Position numbers and translations under genes: made by a program. DNA of 64,000 bases from Xanthobacteraceae bacterium. GTDB taxonomy: Bacteria > Pseudomonadota > Alphaproteobacteria > Rhizobiales > Xanthobacteraceae. The stretch covers positions 62,001 through 126,000 of the forward strand of contig JAIESC010000013.1 of the NCBI GenBank assembly GCA_019746355.1, written 5' to 3'. The notes beneath the pieces were generated by a model that did not search any database, was not told where the DNA came from, and worked only from the letters and a program-made list of their open reading frames with translations. Below, one piece after another: positions 63,723 through 64,000 of the stretch; the stretch's first letter is position 1, and the number at the start of each line of letters is the position of its first letter.

Positions 63723-64000
63723 ATGACCGATGCGAGCGAAGCTGCCCGGTGGGGTGTCGAGCCGGGCTATCACGATATGTTGGGTGGCTGGCACACGCCG
63801 ACACCGCTGGCGCTGCAGGAGCTCACCGCGGTGCTTCGCGCCGGCCGGAGCGAGCCTGTGGCCATGCCGTCCGGAAAGCCGGCCGTGGCCTGGCAATGCG
63901 GCGACAGGCGGATGTGGGGCCTGTCAGTGCCGCTTTATGCGCTGCGCTCGGCGCAGAACTGGGGGCACGGCGATTTCGGCGACCTGGCGCGGCTCATCGA
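63723..64000 (+). CDS. malQ: 4-alpha-glucanotransferase (amylomaltase), 5' part
   Basis: The frame opens at ATG 63723 after TCGGAGAGGCGGCG and runs off the window end (92 codons seen). RWGVEPGYHDMLGGWHTP, VPLYALRSAQNWGHGDFGDL is the N-terminal region of GH77 amylomaltases, where the sequence R-S-x-x-N-W-G-x-G-D-F leads into the barrel. Divergent from otsA with 153 bp between. Processes maltodextrins, which feed trehalose or glycogen metabolism. Catalytic residues lie outside the window. Confidence 0.85.
   Translation, partial: MTDASEAARWGVEPGYHDMLGGWHTPTPLALQELTAVLRAGRSEPVAMPSGKPAVAWQCGDRRMWGLSVPLYALRSAQNWGHGDFGDLARLI

Overview
The window is a GC-rich chromosomal segment of an alphaproteobacterium, most likely Hyphomicrobiales and Bradyrhizobium/Xanthobacteraceae-like. 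This is inferred from the large set of tripartite tricarboxylate transporter (TTT) binding proteins (TctC/Bug), the IclR regulators, the FixJ-type response regulators, and intergenic palindromes of the ATGGCCGGGC...GCCCGGCCAT type. No rRNA, tRNA or CRISPR array was seen.

Region 1 (1-16.8 kb) is catabolic and regulatory. It starts with a HAD-type phosphatase domain. Next is an IclR regulator divergent from a sulfatase / TctC / cysteine-hydrolase unit, then a BNR-repeat protein / Cys-pair isomerase / TctC operon. A second IclR regulator then diverges from a long unit: binding protein, TctC, LigI-like amidohydrolase, TctC, both subunits of a 3-oxoacid-type CoA-transferase, and an alpha/beta-hydrolase lacking its nucleophile. 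The arrangement suggests uptake and degradation of aromatic or dicarboxylic acids. Region 2 (17-37.8 kb) holds a thiolase-like/DUF35 pair, an MBL-fold hydrolase, further TctC genes, and a second CoA-dependent set (CaiB, carboxymuconolactone-decarboxylase-like protein, enoyl-CoA hydratase, flavin reductase, GST, OYE-like flavoenzyme). That set runs into the only complete TTT transporter (tctB-tctA-tctC). Stand-alone MetE C-terminal-like methyltransferases, two more TctCs and an FAD oxidoreductase follow.

Region 3 (37.8-45.4 kb) is repeat-rich. A REP-associated tyrosine transposase (RAYT) lies between inverted REP sequences and a 44-bp direct repeat, inserted exactly at the 3' end of a three-gene RbbA-type ABC exporter operon. 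Nearby are a compound palindrome, a three-armed palindrome and a remnant of an RTX-like protein. Region 4 (45.4-53.4 kb) carries an amidohydrolase, a sensor kinase with a FixJ-type regulator, a single-domain receiver, AraC and CysB-type regulators, and two small proteins.

Region 5 (53.4-64 kb) has an overlapping operon of two transglutaminase-like proteins and a circularly permuted ATP-grasp/Alpha-E fusion, which is a predicted but biochemically undefined peptide-ligation system. It is followed by a third MetE-like gene, a decayed tctC, otsA (trehalose-6-phosphate synthase) and the 5' end of malQ.

Two themes recur. Nine intact TctC genes and two decayed ones share one tctAB pair. Several enzymes keep their fold signatures but lack the canonical catalytic or metal residues: two alpha/beta-hydrolases, the thiolase-like protein, the DUF35 zinc ribbon, and the Fe-S site of the OYE-like enzyme.
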